A DNA stretch of 20,735 bases from positions 1 through 20,735 of IMG/VR virus record IMGVR_UViG_3300017971_000855. One strand, written 5' to 3'. Source of the stretch: a virus. A model generated the notes under the pieces. It did not search any database, had not been told where the DNA came from, and saw only the letters and a program-made list of their open reading frames with translations. The first letter of the stretch is position 1. Every line of letters starts with the position of its first letter. Shown piece after piece: positions 1 through 7,407 of the stretch. Both the position numbers and the translations under genes were made by a program.

Positions 1-665
1 AGTTCCTTGACGAGCGACTCGAGATCTTGCTTGGGAATCCATAGGCCCGAGTTGTCGCTTTTCTCGAGTGCGGACCCGGCCCACTCCTTCAGCGGTTGCA
101 GGTCCATCCCTTTGGCGCTCGCCTCATGCAGGGCATTCGGATTCGAGGGGACTGGGACTGCGCTGTACTCGAGCAGTTCCTGCCGCGTGAAATCGATAGG
201 GAAGAACCCCTGTCGCTCGCCGTTCTCTTGGAATTCCTTAGGCAGGAAGCCGACCGATACGGCCTTCATGATGCCCAACTTGTACATCTGGTAGATCATG
301 TCGGAGAACTTGACATGATCGTGGTCGGAGAGATCGGTAGGTAGGAACTGCGCCAGACTGATGAGCTTCCCATCCGCAATTTCGGTCTTTTTGGGGCTGG
401 CTATTGGCGGAGTCCAGGGCTCGTGGGCCCATAGGACGGTCCCGGCCTTCTGGAAATTCTCGAGTTCCCACCCATCCACTGCGATCGTATCGCTATCTCG
501 ATCGACATCATCGGTGCTGATAGTGAATCGCAAGACTCGATCGTCGGGCTCACCCTCGGGCTCGATCTCAGTCTTGACACTCTTCGCCACCATCACCCCC
601 TCAGTACTGGCCTTTCGCTCTGCAATGACCTTGAACTGTTTGGGGGTCACACGTCTAATCTTCAT
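1..665 (-). CDS. HK97-family prohead protease, C-terminus off the window
   Basis: This is the maturation protease that cleaves the scaffold or delta domain of the major capsid protein inside the prohead. The reading frame is open from the ATG at 665-663 to the left edge (221 codons). Family signatures seen are RFTISTDDVDRDSDTI near residues 46-61, the His of WAHE (H81), the Ser of KAVSVGFLP (S137) and LLEYSAVPVPSNPNA (164-178). H81 and S137 are the likely catalytic pair of the PF04586 family. GGAGG lies 6 nt before the ATG, and a leftward promoter lies at 704-732. In most phages this gene directly follows the portal gene; here a rightward cassette of about 1.7 kb separates them. The capsid gene is expected beyond the left edge. 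Confidence 0.9.
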   Translation of the reverse strand, partial: MKIRRVTPKQFKVIAERKASTEGVMVAKSVKTEIEPEGEPDDRVLRFTISTDDVDRDSDTIAVDGWELENFQKAGTVLWAHEPWTPPIASPKKTEIADGKLISLAQFLPTDLSDHDHVKFSDMIYQMYKLGIMKAVSVGFLPKEFQENGERQGFFPIDFTRQELLEYSAVPVPSNPNALHEASAKGMDLQPLKEWAGSALEKSDNSGLWIPKQDLESLVKE

Positions 666-703
666 GATTTGCCTCCATGGGCGATTGACTTCATGCTACT
701 GAA

Positions 704-732
704 AGCCTAGCACATCCCGGATAAGCTGTCAA
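704..732 (-). promoter_or_regulatory. Leftward sigma70-type promoter for the protease gene
   Basis: Read on the minus strand: TTGACA (732-727), 17 nt, then TAGGCT (709-704), with TG one base before the -10. The spacer contains CTTAT and GATGTGC, closely resembling the promoter at 13274-13303. It restarts leftward transcription downstream of the inserted rightward cassette. Confidence 0.6.
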
Positions 733-743
733 GCTTTCATATA

Positions 744-772
744 TTGACTTGTTGCGTCTTGTAGTGTATAAT
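744..772 (+). promoter_or_regulatory. Rightward promoter of the small-gene cassette
   Basis: TTGACT (744-749), 17 nt, TATAAT (767-772). It is back to back with the leftward promoter at 704-732. The expected start is near 779, giving a leader of about 13 nt before the ATG at 792. Confidence 0.75.
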
Positions 773-791
773 AGTGCTTTCAGGGGGTAAC

Positions 792-995
792 ATGACATAC
801 CGAGAGCGCAAGATGTGGTCACCGAACGAATTAGCAAAAGAACTAGGGGTTGACAAAGAGACCGTCCGACGCTGGCTTCGCAACGGACACATACGCGGAG
901 TCAAGCCCGGCGGGCGTCTCGGACATTGGCTCATCCCAAACAGTGAGATTGAGCGGTTGCTCGCTGAGAAAGAGTACTTCGATGCCGGACACTGA
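792..995 (+). CDS. Excisionase/MerR-like helix-turn-helix protein
   Basis: A 67-residue DNA-binding protein. SPNELAKELGVDKETVRRWLRNGHIRG followed by GHWLIPNSEIERLLAEKEY is a typical winged-helix layout of the excisionase (HTH_17) family, with recognition helix TVRRWLRNG. I chose the ATG at 792 because AGGGGG sits 5 nt upstream; an in-frame GTG at 774 would lie within the likely transcription start region. As the first gene after the promoter it may regulate this cassette or the divergent leftward promoter. No integrase is visible, so a repressor or activator role is as likely as an Xis role. Confidence 0.75.
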   Translation: MTYRERKMWSPNELAKELGVDKETVRRWLRNGHIRGVKPGGRLGHWLIPNSEIERLLAEKEYFDAGH

Positions 996-1152
996 TGAGA
1001 TCAAGCACCTACTCGCTGAGATACAGACACTGCGCGCCAGCTACAAAGATCTGGCTGAGCAAGTGCGCTGGTATCTCAGGGCCGAAGAACTCAACCAGCC
1101 ACGTGAGATTCTGCGCCAAACACTATGGGCCATTGTAGGAGAAGAATCATGA
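982..1152 (+). CDS. Small hypothetical protein, coiled-coil prediction
   Basis: A 56-residue protein whose ATG overlaps the end of the preceding HTH gene by 14 nt. It is rich in Leu, Glu, Arg and Gln with heptad-like spacing (IKHLLAEIQTLRASYKDLAEQVRWYL), suggesting one amphipathic helix or a short coiled coil. No family is recognised. The next gene's ATG overlaps its stop region, so it is probably translationally coupled within the cassette. Confidence 0.55.
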   Translation: MPDTDEIKHLLAEIQTLRASYKDLAEQVRWYLRAEELNQPREILRQTLWAIVGEES

Positions 1153-1415
1153 CCATCGGAGATCTACTAGCTATCATACACGGCGACGGTGGGCACCACC
1201 AAGACGAAGTAGGTACAGAACAAGCCATCAAGGACGCCGCACAAGTCGTGTACGCTCTGCGCGCCAGAATAGACGAGTTGGAAACAGCTCTAAAAGATAT
1301 CGCTTACACCACGGGTGACATGCCAGCGGCGTACAACAACGAGGTCGATTGGTACCATAGACAATTCTACAGCTGCAAGGGTATCGCTACCAGAGTGCTG
1401 GGGGAGAAGCCATGA
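1149..1415 (+). CDS. Hypothetical protein with central coiled coil
   Basis: 88 residues from the ATG at 1149, which has AGGAGA about 6 nt upstream and overlaps the stop of the previous gene. The sequence begins MTIGDLLAIIHGDGGHH. The segment AQVVYALRARIDELETALKDIAY is a strong heptad pattern. The GDGGHHQDEVGTEQAIKDA stretch resembles small phage proteins that precede a coiled coil. No function is recognised. The stop overlaps the next start (ATGA). Confidence 0.6.
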   Translation: MTIGDLLAIIHGDGGHHQDEVGTEQAIKDAAQVVYALRARIDELETALKDIAYTTGDMPAAYNNEVDWYHRQFYSCKGIATRVLGEKP

Positions 1416-1642
1416 TCCAGGAATACCGAGTCAAGTACCAGTGCCCGACCTGCCATGGAGCATGGTTACTCACTGTCAAAGGTGGTGGCCGGCTCCCACA
1501 GGTCAAATGTCTCAACGATCTGTGCATCGGCTTACTCATGCCGGTCACTGGGTCTCGCATCTGGGAGAAGAACCCTAGCGGCGACTGGTCGCTCACCAAC
1601 ACCAAGGTCGAGTACAAGCGGCCCAAGAAAGTGATACACTGA
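1412..1642 (+). CDS. Small zinc-ribbon-like hypothetical protein
   Basis: 76 residues. It begins MIQEYRVKYQCPTCHGAWL, giving a CPxC knuckle, and further Cys occur at VKCLNDLCIG, so four Cys could hold one zinc. The basic tail is KVEYKRPKKVIH. The start overlaps the upstream stop as ATGA, and the stop is followed by a gene starting at the last base (TGATG). No named family is recognised; a nucleic-acid or protein-binding zinc finger is the plain reading. Confidence 0.6.
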   Translation: MIQEYRVKYQCPTCHGAWLLTVKGGGRLPQVKCLNDLCIGLLMPVTGSRIWEKNPSGDWSLTNTKVEYKRPKKVIH

Positions 1643-1854
1643 TGAGCGACATAGTCCTCGTGCAATTCCCTAAAAAGAAAGACCACAAATACGGGGCACT
1701 CGTGAAGCTGGTAGAAGAAGCTTACTTCGAGGGGTATCACGAGGGGTACCGCGAGGGACTCAAACCAGAACAAAAAGGCACCATCGGTCTACGTTGGTTG
1801 GCTAGTAATACTCTTCTCAAATTAAAAGAGACCATACAACGGGGGAAGAAGTGA
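1642..1854 (+). CDS. Hypothetical protein with GY-rich helical segment
   Basis: 70 residues, starting on the overlapping TGATG. EEAYFEGYHEGYREGLKP is a short repeat-like stretch (EGY/HEGY/REG) resembling segments of small phage proteins whose function is not known. The C-terminus is basic (LKLKETIQRGKK). It is translationally coupled on both sides. I do not recognise the family. Confidence 0.55.
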   Translation: MSDIVLVQFPKKKDHKYGALVKLVEEAYFEGYHEGYREGLKPEQKGTIGLRWLASNTLLKLKETIQRGKK

Positions 1855-2045
1855 TGCCTATCTACCTCTATTGCTGTCCTAAGTGCGGCTGGATCAAGCA
1901 AATCGAGCAGAACATCAAGGACGACGCACTCACAGAAGAGCCGTGCGGGGACAAGACGTGCGACGGTACCTTACAACGCCAAATAGCCGGTGGTACTACG
2001 TTCATTCTCGGTGGTCGAGGGTGGGCCGATGACGGATACTCATGA
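1854..2045 (+). CDS. FmdB-like zinc ribbon protein
   Basis: 63 residues beginning MPIYLYCCPKCGW, the characteristic opening of the FmdB-type putative regulatory domain, with a second Cys pair (EEPCGDKTCDG) and the tail GGTTFILGGRGWADDGY. In the family the tail reads F.L.G.GWY.DGY, so the match covers the full length. A GTG at 1851 is in frame, but the ATG at 1854 gives the family's normal N-terminus and overlaps the upstream TGA. In phages such proteins are common near head genes. Their role is unproven. Confidence 0.7.
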   Translation: MPIYLYCCPKCGWIKQIEQNIKDDALTEEPCGDKTCDGTLQRQIAGGTTFILGGRGWADDGYS

Positions 2046-2055
2046 GGAGGATACG

Positions 2056-2304
2056 ATGAAAGTAGGAGACAAGGTACAGTGGACCGAAGCTCGCAAAGGA
2101 TTCCCAGTCAGGATGACAGGCACCATCATCCTAAAGGTGGCCGCCAACAGGCCCATTCCTGAGCTACACCAGGAATACAAGGACATGAAACGCGAATTCG
2201 GTCAAGGCATCCAAGATGGCGAGTCCTTCGTGGTCCTGTCCAACCAACTGGGCGAGCCCGTGCTGCACCACCCCAAGACCAAGCTACTCACCATCGCAAA
2301 ATGA
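2056..2304 (+). CDS. Small hypothetical protein, SH3-like
   Basis: 82 residues from the ATG at 2056, with AGGAGG 5 nt upstream. An upstream in-frame ATG at 2029 lacks such a site. It begins MKVGDKVQWTEARKGFPVRMTGTIILKV and later has GESFVVLSNQLGEPVLHHPKTKLLTI, a beta-rich pattern like the KOW/SH3-type small phage proteins that open with 'GDxVxW'. No specific function is recognised. The stop overlaps the next ATG (ATGA). Confidence 0.6.
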   Translation: MKVGDKVQWTEARKGFPVRMTGTIILKVAANRPIPELHQEYKDMKREFGQGIQDGESFVVLSNQLGEPVLHHPKTKLLTIAK

Positions 2305-2474
2305 CTGGCTGCTCGACAGCTCAGGGTGCTGCCCTATTCTGGGCAACAATAATCCTGCTGATTCTGTTGTTTGTTATCTTGGAGTGGATAACTATGCTGC
2401 TTGAACGGCGGCAGGCATCACGCGGTCGAAGACGTCGAGAGCGTCGGCCTTCTGATTCTCAAAACCAACAATAA
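2301..2474 (+). CDS. Small single-pass membrane protein, antisense to portal 3' end
   Basis: A 57-residue frame starting ATGA-coupled to the preceding gene and ending TAA at 2472-2474. Residues 10-27 (AALFWATIILLILLFVIL) form an uninterrupted hydrophobic helix. It is followed by EWITMLLERR and a very basic tail with many Arg, which predicts a short N-terminus outside and Arg-rich tail inside. The last 83 nt overlap the end of the portal gene on the other strand. Holin-like, spanin-like or superinfection-exclusion roles are possible, but none can be chosen from sequence. The tail composition may partly reflect the antisense codon constraint. Confidence 0.5.
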   Translation: MTGCSTAQGAALFWATIILLILLFVILEWITMLLERRQASRGRRRRERRPSDSQNQQ

Positions 2475-4608
2475 GAGCCTGCTTGGCTGACCGGGTCCAG
2501 GGGATAATCTCCCTCTGGAATCCACGGTTGATGGCATCGAGCTGCTCGGCCGACTTGGGCTCGGTGATCACAGCCACCGTGTTGCACAGGCAGTTGATGT
2601 CTTCCTCTGGAATACCGAAGCCACCGGGATACATCGCCGTGTCTCCCGTGCTCGGAATCTCGAACGGCTCATCGATACCGACTGGCTTGGTGTCGTTGAG
2701 TTCGACGTGGGTTTCTCTGGTGTTTACGAATGATGCGGCCCACTGCCTGGCCTCCACTACACCGCTCTGCTTGTGGGCCGACCAGGTCGCTGCGTTCGCT
2801 GCCCGGTTCACTTCGGTCCTGGCAATCCTATTGGCCCGCACCTTGTAGATATCGAGCTGTCCTTCCTGGAAAATGCCGGTCACCCGTGCCCTGAGTTCTG
2901 CAATTCCTTCACCTTCGCGGAATCCCTCGAGTAGTGACTGCTCGAGTGCCTGCTGCGTCTCGGGGTTCACCAGATCCGCAATGCGCTCGTTGGTCTTGGC
3001 GAACACTTCTTCCCGCACCAGCGGGTTGAGTATGTCGAATCTCTGCTCGATACCCAAGTCCTCGAGTACTCCCTTGCCAAGGTCCTCGGCGTATTCCTCC
3101 CATACCGGCCCAAGCTCGGCGGTAAGCGTCTCTGGTTGCAGAGCATCCAGCACTGCTTGTATCGCCTCAAGTTCCGGGCCTTCCTGCTTCACCATCACAC
3201 ACCCGCACTTGGGAACAGCACGCAGTGCCCTTTGCTCTTCGGGCTCCCCCTCCTCTTCCTCCTCGGGCTCGATGATAGGCTGCTCTGTGGGTTGTTCCTC
3301 TTCCCTATCGGCCCGCTCAGGTATCAGAGCCACCGGCACGAAGTAAACATCACCATCAGGCACAGAGTCTAGGCCCATGAATTTGGTGCGCCATTCGTTG
3401 CGGGTGAGATTGTGCGGTGCGGTCTTGGCCGCTTCGAACTGTGCGGCCTTGTCCTCAGGCACCGGGCTCTCATAATAAAGCACCAGCCGCTCATCGAACT
3501 GCGGTACGAGCTGGTGCACGATCGTCCTAAGCATGCGCTCGAGCCGAGGAATGGTCACGTACTCCGCCATGAACAGAGCCGCGCTAGTGATGCTCGCTCG
3601 GTTGCTGTTCTCCACATCACCCACGACCTCTGGCGGTACGCCGTACGTCTGCTGTACCTCTTCGGCCATGGCCTTCCTGAGGTCGGTAAGTTCCAGCTCT
3701 TGGAATGACTGGTCGACCCGCTTGAAACTGACCTCGCCATTGGTGAACTTCATCAACCCGTGCTTCCTGAACCCACGGTGGCGTTGTTCCCACTCTTCCT
3801 GCAAGCGCCCTATCGCGTCCTTACCGGCTCCCTTGATCGACACCACACCATAGGGCACGGCCCTGTTTAAGAACGTCGCTTTGGTGAGCTTGGCCGCGTA
3901 TTCATCGGTATCAAGTTCGTCTCCCAGCGACAGGCCCAAGCCCGCACCTCGCCCATATGGGTTGTCTGGGTCGAGTTCCCTGAACCACAACACGTTCTGT
4001 GCCGGCAGCTGCCTGGGGTCAAATGAAACATCATACCACGGCTTATCCACACTCGGTGTGCCTGTCACCCAGTGCGGAGGGATGGGCCAAACCTCGACTG
4101 GCATCCCTGCCTGGTTGCGCACCAAGAGCCAGAACGCCTCGCCCGGCACGTCAAGGTAGATGGTGGTCAATTTCTTTATGTCGAACCCAGTCATCACCGA
4201 GTTGCCACGGTCTAGCAGGTGCACCAGCGGGTGGTCAGGCACATCGATAAAATTGCCCTCTTCCTCGGTCTTACGTAGCCACTTGGCACGCTGCTCGAAC
4301 GAACGCGCCAAATGGACCTTGTGCATCGTCGCTCTGCCGGCCTTATCCTGCACAAACCCACCGAGAATCGGGTTCTTGGCCACGTCGTCCGCGATACGCG
4401 CCACAACACGCCTGAGCTTGCTGTTGTCGCGGTACATCTGCACAAGTTGTCGTCTGCCAGGTGGTGCGCCCGTACTCCTAAACCCGAGCATGCCGGACAG
4501 GGCCCGCTCGAGCGTAGCTGCGTTGTCTTCATTTGCTGCCTTGATTGCTGTTTCCAGCACCTCGGCATTGTACTTGCTCGGCCGGAATACCCGATCAAAA
4601 AGACCCAT
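2392..4608 (-). CDS. Portal protein fused to a MuF-like head morphogenesis domain
   Basis: 738 residues from the ATG at 4608-4606 (MGLFDRVFRPSKYN), with GGGAGG about 8 nt upstream. An in-frame GTG at 4641 would lie in the predicted promoter. The first 420 or so residues match phage portals: MYRDNSKLRRVVARIADDVAKNP, the Pro-rich VWPIPPHWV, and QTYGVPPEVVGDVENSNRAS. An acidic linker (EEEEEGEPEEQ) follows. The C-terminal third resembles the MuF/SPP1 gp7 minor head domain (RIARTEVNRAANAATWSAHKQSG, then EEDINCLCNTVAVI). The portal is the DNA entry ring; MuF proteins sit inside the head. In most phages these are two genes, so this is a fusion. It follows the large terminase gene. Confidence 0.88.
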   Translation of the reverse strand: MGLFDRVFRPSKYNAEVLETAIKAANEDNAATLERALSGMLGFRSTGAPPGRRQLVQMYRDNSKLRRVVARIADDVAKNPILGGFVQDKAGRATMHKVHLARSFEQRAKWLRKTEEEGNFIDVPDHPLVHLLDRGNSVMTGFDIKKLTTIYLDVPGEAFWLLVRNQAGMPVEVWPIPPHWVTGTPSVDKPWYDVSFDPRQLPAQNVLWFRELDPDNPYGRGAGLGLSLGDELDTDEYAAKLTKATFLNRAVPYGVVSIKGAGKDAIGRLQEEWEQRHRGFRKHGLMKFTNGEVSFKRVDQSFQELELTDLRKAMAEEVQQTYGVPPEVVGDVENSNRASITSAALFMAEYVTIPRLERMLRTIVHQLVPQFDERLVLYYESPVPEDKAAQFEAAKTAPHNLTRNEWRTKFMGLDSVPDGDVYFVPVALIPERADREEEQPTEQPIIEPEEEEEGEPEEQRALRAVPKCGCVMVKQEGPELEAIQAVLDALQPETLTAELGPVWEEYAEDLGKGVLEDLGIEQRFDILNPLVREEVFAKTNERIADLVNPETQQALEQSLLEGFREGEGIAELRARVTGIFQEGQLDIYKVRANRIARTEVNRAANAATWSAHKQSGVVEARQWAASFVNTRETHVELNDTKPVGIDEPFEIPSTGDTAMYPGGFGIPEEDINCLCNTVAVITEPKSAEQLDAINRGFQREIIPWTRSAKQALIVGFENQKADALDVFDRVMPAAVQAA

Positions 4609-4629
4609 GACGGCTACCTCCCTCCCCAC

Positions 4630-4658
4630 ATTATAACACACGCCTCATAAGATCACAA
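4630..4658 (-). promoter_or_regulatory. Possible leftward promoter for the portal gene
   Basis: Minus strand: TTGTGA (4658-4653), 17 nt, TATAAT (4635-4630), with TGT before the -10. The spacer contains CTTATG and GTGTGT, paralleling the promoters at 13274 and 704-732. The -35 is weak and lies partly in the terminase stop region. Confidence 0.45.
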
Positions 4659-5973
4659 TCTCTTCCTCGATTTCCCTAGGAGCGAACGCCATCACCACGG
4701 CATCAGCAGCGTCTGTGCTGCGCCCGATGCGCTTCTTGATGTCGTCCTTGCTCTCCACCACGATCACCTTGTCCCCAGTGATGCGGTATCTAGGAGTACT
4801 CAGCTCTTCGAATAGGCGACGGTCCTCTTCCTCGAAACAAAGCTCACCCTTGCGTAGCATCTCCCTAAGATTCCACCACGCTTGGCTGCGCCTGTTCTTA
4901 AACCTAAACATCGTGTCTTCTTGCTCGACGGCCCTAGCACCCGCCACAAACGCATGACACTGGTGACCCAGCGTGTTGAGCGTATCCCACGTACCAGCAC
5001 CAAGGCCCACCGTATCGATCGCTGCGTCTTCCGGGTCTACTCCCCGTTTCCTGATGTCGCTGGCCACGTAGCCTGCGGTCTTGTCAGTCGGGATTCCGTG
5101 GTAGTACGCCAATGGGAATACCACGTTGCCATCGATCTTGGCGATCACCGTGTCATCGGCGTTTGGTTTCTCGCTATGCGCCACATCCACCCCGGTCCTC
5201 TTCGTGCCTGTCTGTGGCTCGACATTCAGCGCATTATGGCACCACGCCAATGAGATGAGCTGCTCGGGGTGCTCCATTGCCCGCCAATCGCCTAGCACGA
5301 ACCTACGGTATGCAAGCTCGTTTGTCTCCTTGAGCCGTTCTAGCGATTTCAAGTAGCTCTGCGGTAGGTGCGGGTTGTCCTTTATTGTGGCCGGTTGGAA
5401 ATAGAAACCCTCCGACAGTGTGCCATTGTGGTACGGGTCGTGGAAATCGCGCTTGACCCAGCCATCATCCGGGTTGGTTGTGTACCAGTTGAGTGGGGGA
5501 GGCTGCTTGCCATCTCGTATCACCCAGGTCCCAGCTCTCTCCATTACTTTGGCCAGCGTCTCTGGTGCGAGTTCGTTCGCCTCCTCACATAGGAAGCCGT
5601 TCACCTCGAGCCCAGCCCACCGGTTGTACCCCGGGTCGCTCTGTACGCTCTCTGGGAAGAACAGGATTGTGCTACCATTTGTGCATTTGGCCACCCAGTC
5701 GCTACGGTTCATCTCGCCAACAAAACCCGATGGTCTGAATTTGTTGAACGCAGGCAGCGTGTTGCGCTTGAGCGTGGGCAGATCCTTGCGCACTACGGCC
5801 CACCGAGACCCGGGCCAGATCTTGCACACCAACCAAAGCACCATGAGCGCGGCCACGGTCTTACCACCACGGATCGCGCCACCAAACATGAGATGCACGT
5901 ACTTGAGCGACAACACAGCCTGTATGAACTTTTCCTGTACGGCAGTCGGTACCAGGGCTTTCTTAGAATTCAA
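4645..5973 (-). CDS. terL: Terminase large subunit (packaging ATPase and nuclease)
   Basis: 442 residues. This is the DNA-packaging motor. The Walker A-like motif is GGAIRGGKT (31-39), the Walker B/catalytic glutamate region is VNGFLCEEANE (E130/E131), and the coupling motif region is WYTTNPDDG. The RNase H-fold nuclease shows acidic residues at GVDVAHSEKP (D262), DAAIDTVGLG (D319) and RSTDAADAVVMAF (D420/D423). The start is a TTG at 5973 that overlaps the end of the small subunit by 11 nt. No ATG or GTG lies upstream of the conserved TAVQEKFIQAV segment in frame, so a TTG start with translational coupling is the best reading. Confidence 0.93.
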   Translation of the reverse strand: MNSKKALVPTAVQEKFIQAVLSLKYVHLMFGGAIRGGKTVAALMVLWLVCKIWPGSRWAVVRKDLPTLKRNTLPAFNKFRPSGFVGEMNRSDWVAKCTNGSTILFFPESVQSDPGYNRWAGLEVNGFLCEEANELAPETLAKVMERAGTWVIRDGKQPPPLNWYTTNPDDGWVKRDFHDPYHNGTLSEGFYFQPATIKDNPHLPQSYLKSLERLKETNELAYRRFVLGDWRAMEHPEQLISLAWCHNALNVEPQTGTKRTGVDVAHSEKPNADDTVIAKIDGNVVFPLAYYHGIPTDKTAGYVASDIRKRGVDPEDAAIDTVGLGAGTWDTLNTLGHQCHAFVAGARAVEQEDTMFRFKNRRSQAWWNLREMLRKGELCFEEEDRRLFEELSTPRYRITGDKVIVVESKDDIKKRIGRSTDAADAVVMAFAPREIEEEIVIL

Positions 5974-6499
5974 TGCGCTGCCCGCCTACCATAATCGCCT
6001 GGATCTGCGTGTTGTTCACGTTGATGGTCTTCTCGAGGCCCAGCAATCGGCACCGCTGCTCTGAGCACTTTTGCATAATCTGCAGGAACCTAGGGTCGCC
6101 TACCTCGCTCCTGGTGATGTCTATCCTACTGGTGGTATCCATGGCTCCTGTATTCTTGTTCACCCGCTTGTTTTCCTGCTTTGCCCAGCTCGGGTTGCAG
6201 CTGCGTTCCCACGCCTCCCACGCCTCGCGCTCTATGAGATCCAATTTGGCGAGTTCTTTGTTCTTTTGTTCAGTCATGTGGTGGAGCGACTGTTCTTGCC
6301 ACTTTTTGCGCACCTGCGCCAGATCTCGTCCTATCGACGCCGCACTTATGCTGTAGTTGTCGGGTGGGTCCCTCTCCGCCAACGTGGCCGAGATCTGCAG
6401 ATACGTGTAGCCACGCAGATAAAGCTCAGTCTCCAGTTCTATGTCACGTTCTCTCTGAGCTGAAGTGCGTGGGCTGTTACCGTTGTTCTTCCTCGCCAT
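5963..6499 (-). CDS. terS: Terminase small subunit-like DNA-binding protein
   Basis: 178 residues directly upstream of terL. The N-terminal half reads as helix-turn-helix (ELYLRGYTYLQISATLAERDP...SISAASIGRDLAQVRKKW). A charged helical segment follows (TEQKNKELAKLDLIEREAWEAWERS), fitting the oligomerisation helices of small terminases. Then comes DPRFLQIMQKCSEQRCRLLGLEK, which is common in phage terminase small subunits. The role is recognition of phage DNA and modulation of the large subunit. Its start overlaps the end of the RusA gene by 23 nt on the same strand. Confidence 0.75.
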   Translation of the reverse strand: MARKNNGNSPRTSAQRERDIELETELYLRGYTYLQISATLAERDPPDNYSISAASIGRDLAQVRKKWQEQSLHHMTEQKNKELAKLDLIEREAWEAWERSCNPSWAKQENKRVNKNTGAMDTTSRIDITRSEVGDPRFLQIMQKCSEQRCRLLGLEKTINVNNTQIQAIMVGGQRIEF

Positions 6500-6854
6500 G
6501 TTGCTGCCCCCTGATCTTGACTTCTACTCTCGGCCGCTGGCGATCGTACAACGGTGGCTCGTACTGACCACCAGTATACTTGTCGCCTACTCCCTTGGCT
6601 CCATAGAACAGCGCATCTTTTATCCCCTTGTGCACGTTCTCGGGATCGGGGTGCGTACCGTGCCTAAAGTAGCAAACAGTGGTGATGATTAGTGGCTCGT
6701 CCCTTGATGCCTCGAGCGGTAGGTTGATCGGTGCGCACTGCTGCACCAGCATCTTGTAGTCGAGGTATTTCTTCTTGCGCTTTGTGTTGTACTGCCTGCC
6801 GTTGTTGGTGCAGTACCCGACTGGATCGCCTTCTATGGTGAAATCGACTTCCAC
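6477..6854 (-). CDS. rusA: RusA-family Holliday junction resolvase
   Basis: 125 residues. It resolves Holliday junctions or branched DNA before packaging. The RusA signature HPDPENVHKGIKDALF spans residues 68-83, giving D70, E72, N73, K76 and D80, and a further acidic residue is D91 (VGDKY). As I recall, E. coli RusA uses D70, D72, K76 and D91; here the second acid is Glu. The N-terminus MEVDFTIEGDPVGY is the normal beta strand opening. The start is GTG at 6854. The predicted transcription start falls on or next to it, so the message may be leaderless. It is the first gene of the leftward head operon. Confidence 0.85.
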   Translation of the reverse strand: MEVDFTIEGDPVGYCTNNGRQYNTKRKKKYLDYKMLVQQCAPINLPLEASRDEPLIITTVCYFRHGTHPDPENVHKGIKDALFYGAKGVGDKYTGGQYEPPLYDRQRPRVEVKIRGQQHGEEEQR

Positions 6855-6860
6855 GTTCCC

Positions 6861-6890
6861 ATTCTAACATATGAGCGGCCCAGCTGTCCA
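6861..6890 (-). promoter_or_regulatory. Promoter of the leftward head-gene operon
   Basis: Minus strand: TGGACA (6890-6885), 18 nt, TAGAAT (6866-6861), with TGT before the -10. Spacing and extended -10 match the rightward promoters at 7793 and 16882. Initiation is expected near 6854, at the GTG of rusA. Confidence 0.5.
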
Positions 6891-7125
6891 GTATGGGATT
6901 GACGATCGGCCCTGCGCCTTATCCTCCCGCACGCGGGAGTTATCCTCCCTGTGACCCGCGCCTCTCCATCCCCACATCCCTCCCTACTCGTATTACCGGT
7001 TTCTCCGAGGCCAGCTCGTTGCGCTGCGCCATCCTCACCACAGCGCCAGATAGCTGGCTTATGTACTCCTCCCTACTCCTCCTCCTACTATAGTTGCGTT
7101 GCAAACTTTGCCCAACGTTGCATCC

Positions 7126-7151
7126 GTTGCACCCCCTTAGGGGGGTGCAAC
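7126..7151. repeat. Perfect 11-bp inverted repeat
   Basis: GTTGCACCCCC (7126-7136), loop TTAG, GGGGGTGCAAC (7141-7151). The arms begin and end with two of the GTTGCA/TGCAAC sites. It could extrude as a cruciform or fold as a very stable RNA hairpin. Confidence 0.9.
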
Positions 7152-7407
7152 TATGCAACGTCGGGTGCAAAGGCCCTATTGACTCCGGTAAACCTCATGT
7201 CAAGAGCGTTGCATATATCTCTCACCCGCGTCCCTAGCGCATGAGCGATAGTTGCAGCGTTGCGCAACTATGGTGCAAGAGAATGCAACGCCTCCCGTGC
7301 GTTGCAGAGATACGTTGCGTCTGTATGCAACGTGCAACGCTCCGCTCGTCCGTCTCCCACGCGTATCTCAGATAGTTGCAGTCTAGAGGTTTAATCGTGC
7401 ATCGTCC

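Noticed and set aside
992-1645. CTGATGA words at 992-998 and 1639-1645 resembling the hammerhead core
   Set aside because: Both come from overlapping or adjacent stop and start regions in coding sequence. Neither has a stem II hairpin, GAA or flanking stems.
5420-6064. Plus-strand open frame of 214 codons
   Set aside because: It is antisense to the terminase genes, which have complete family motifs.
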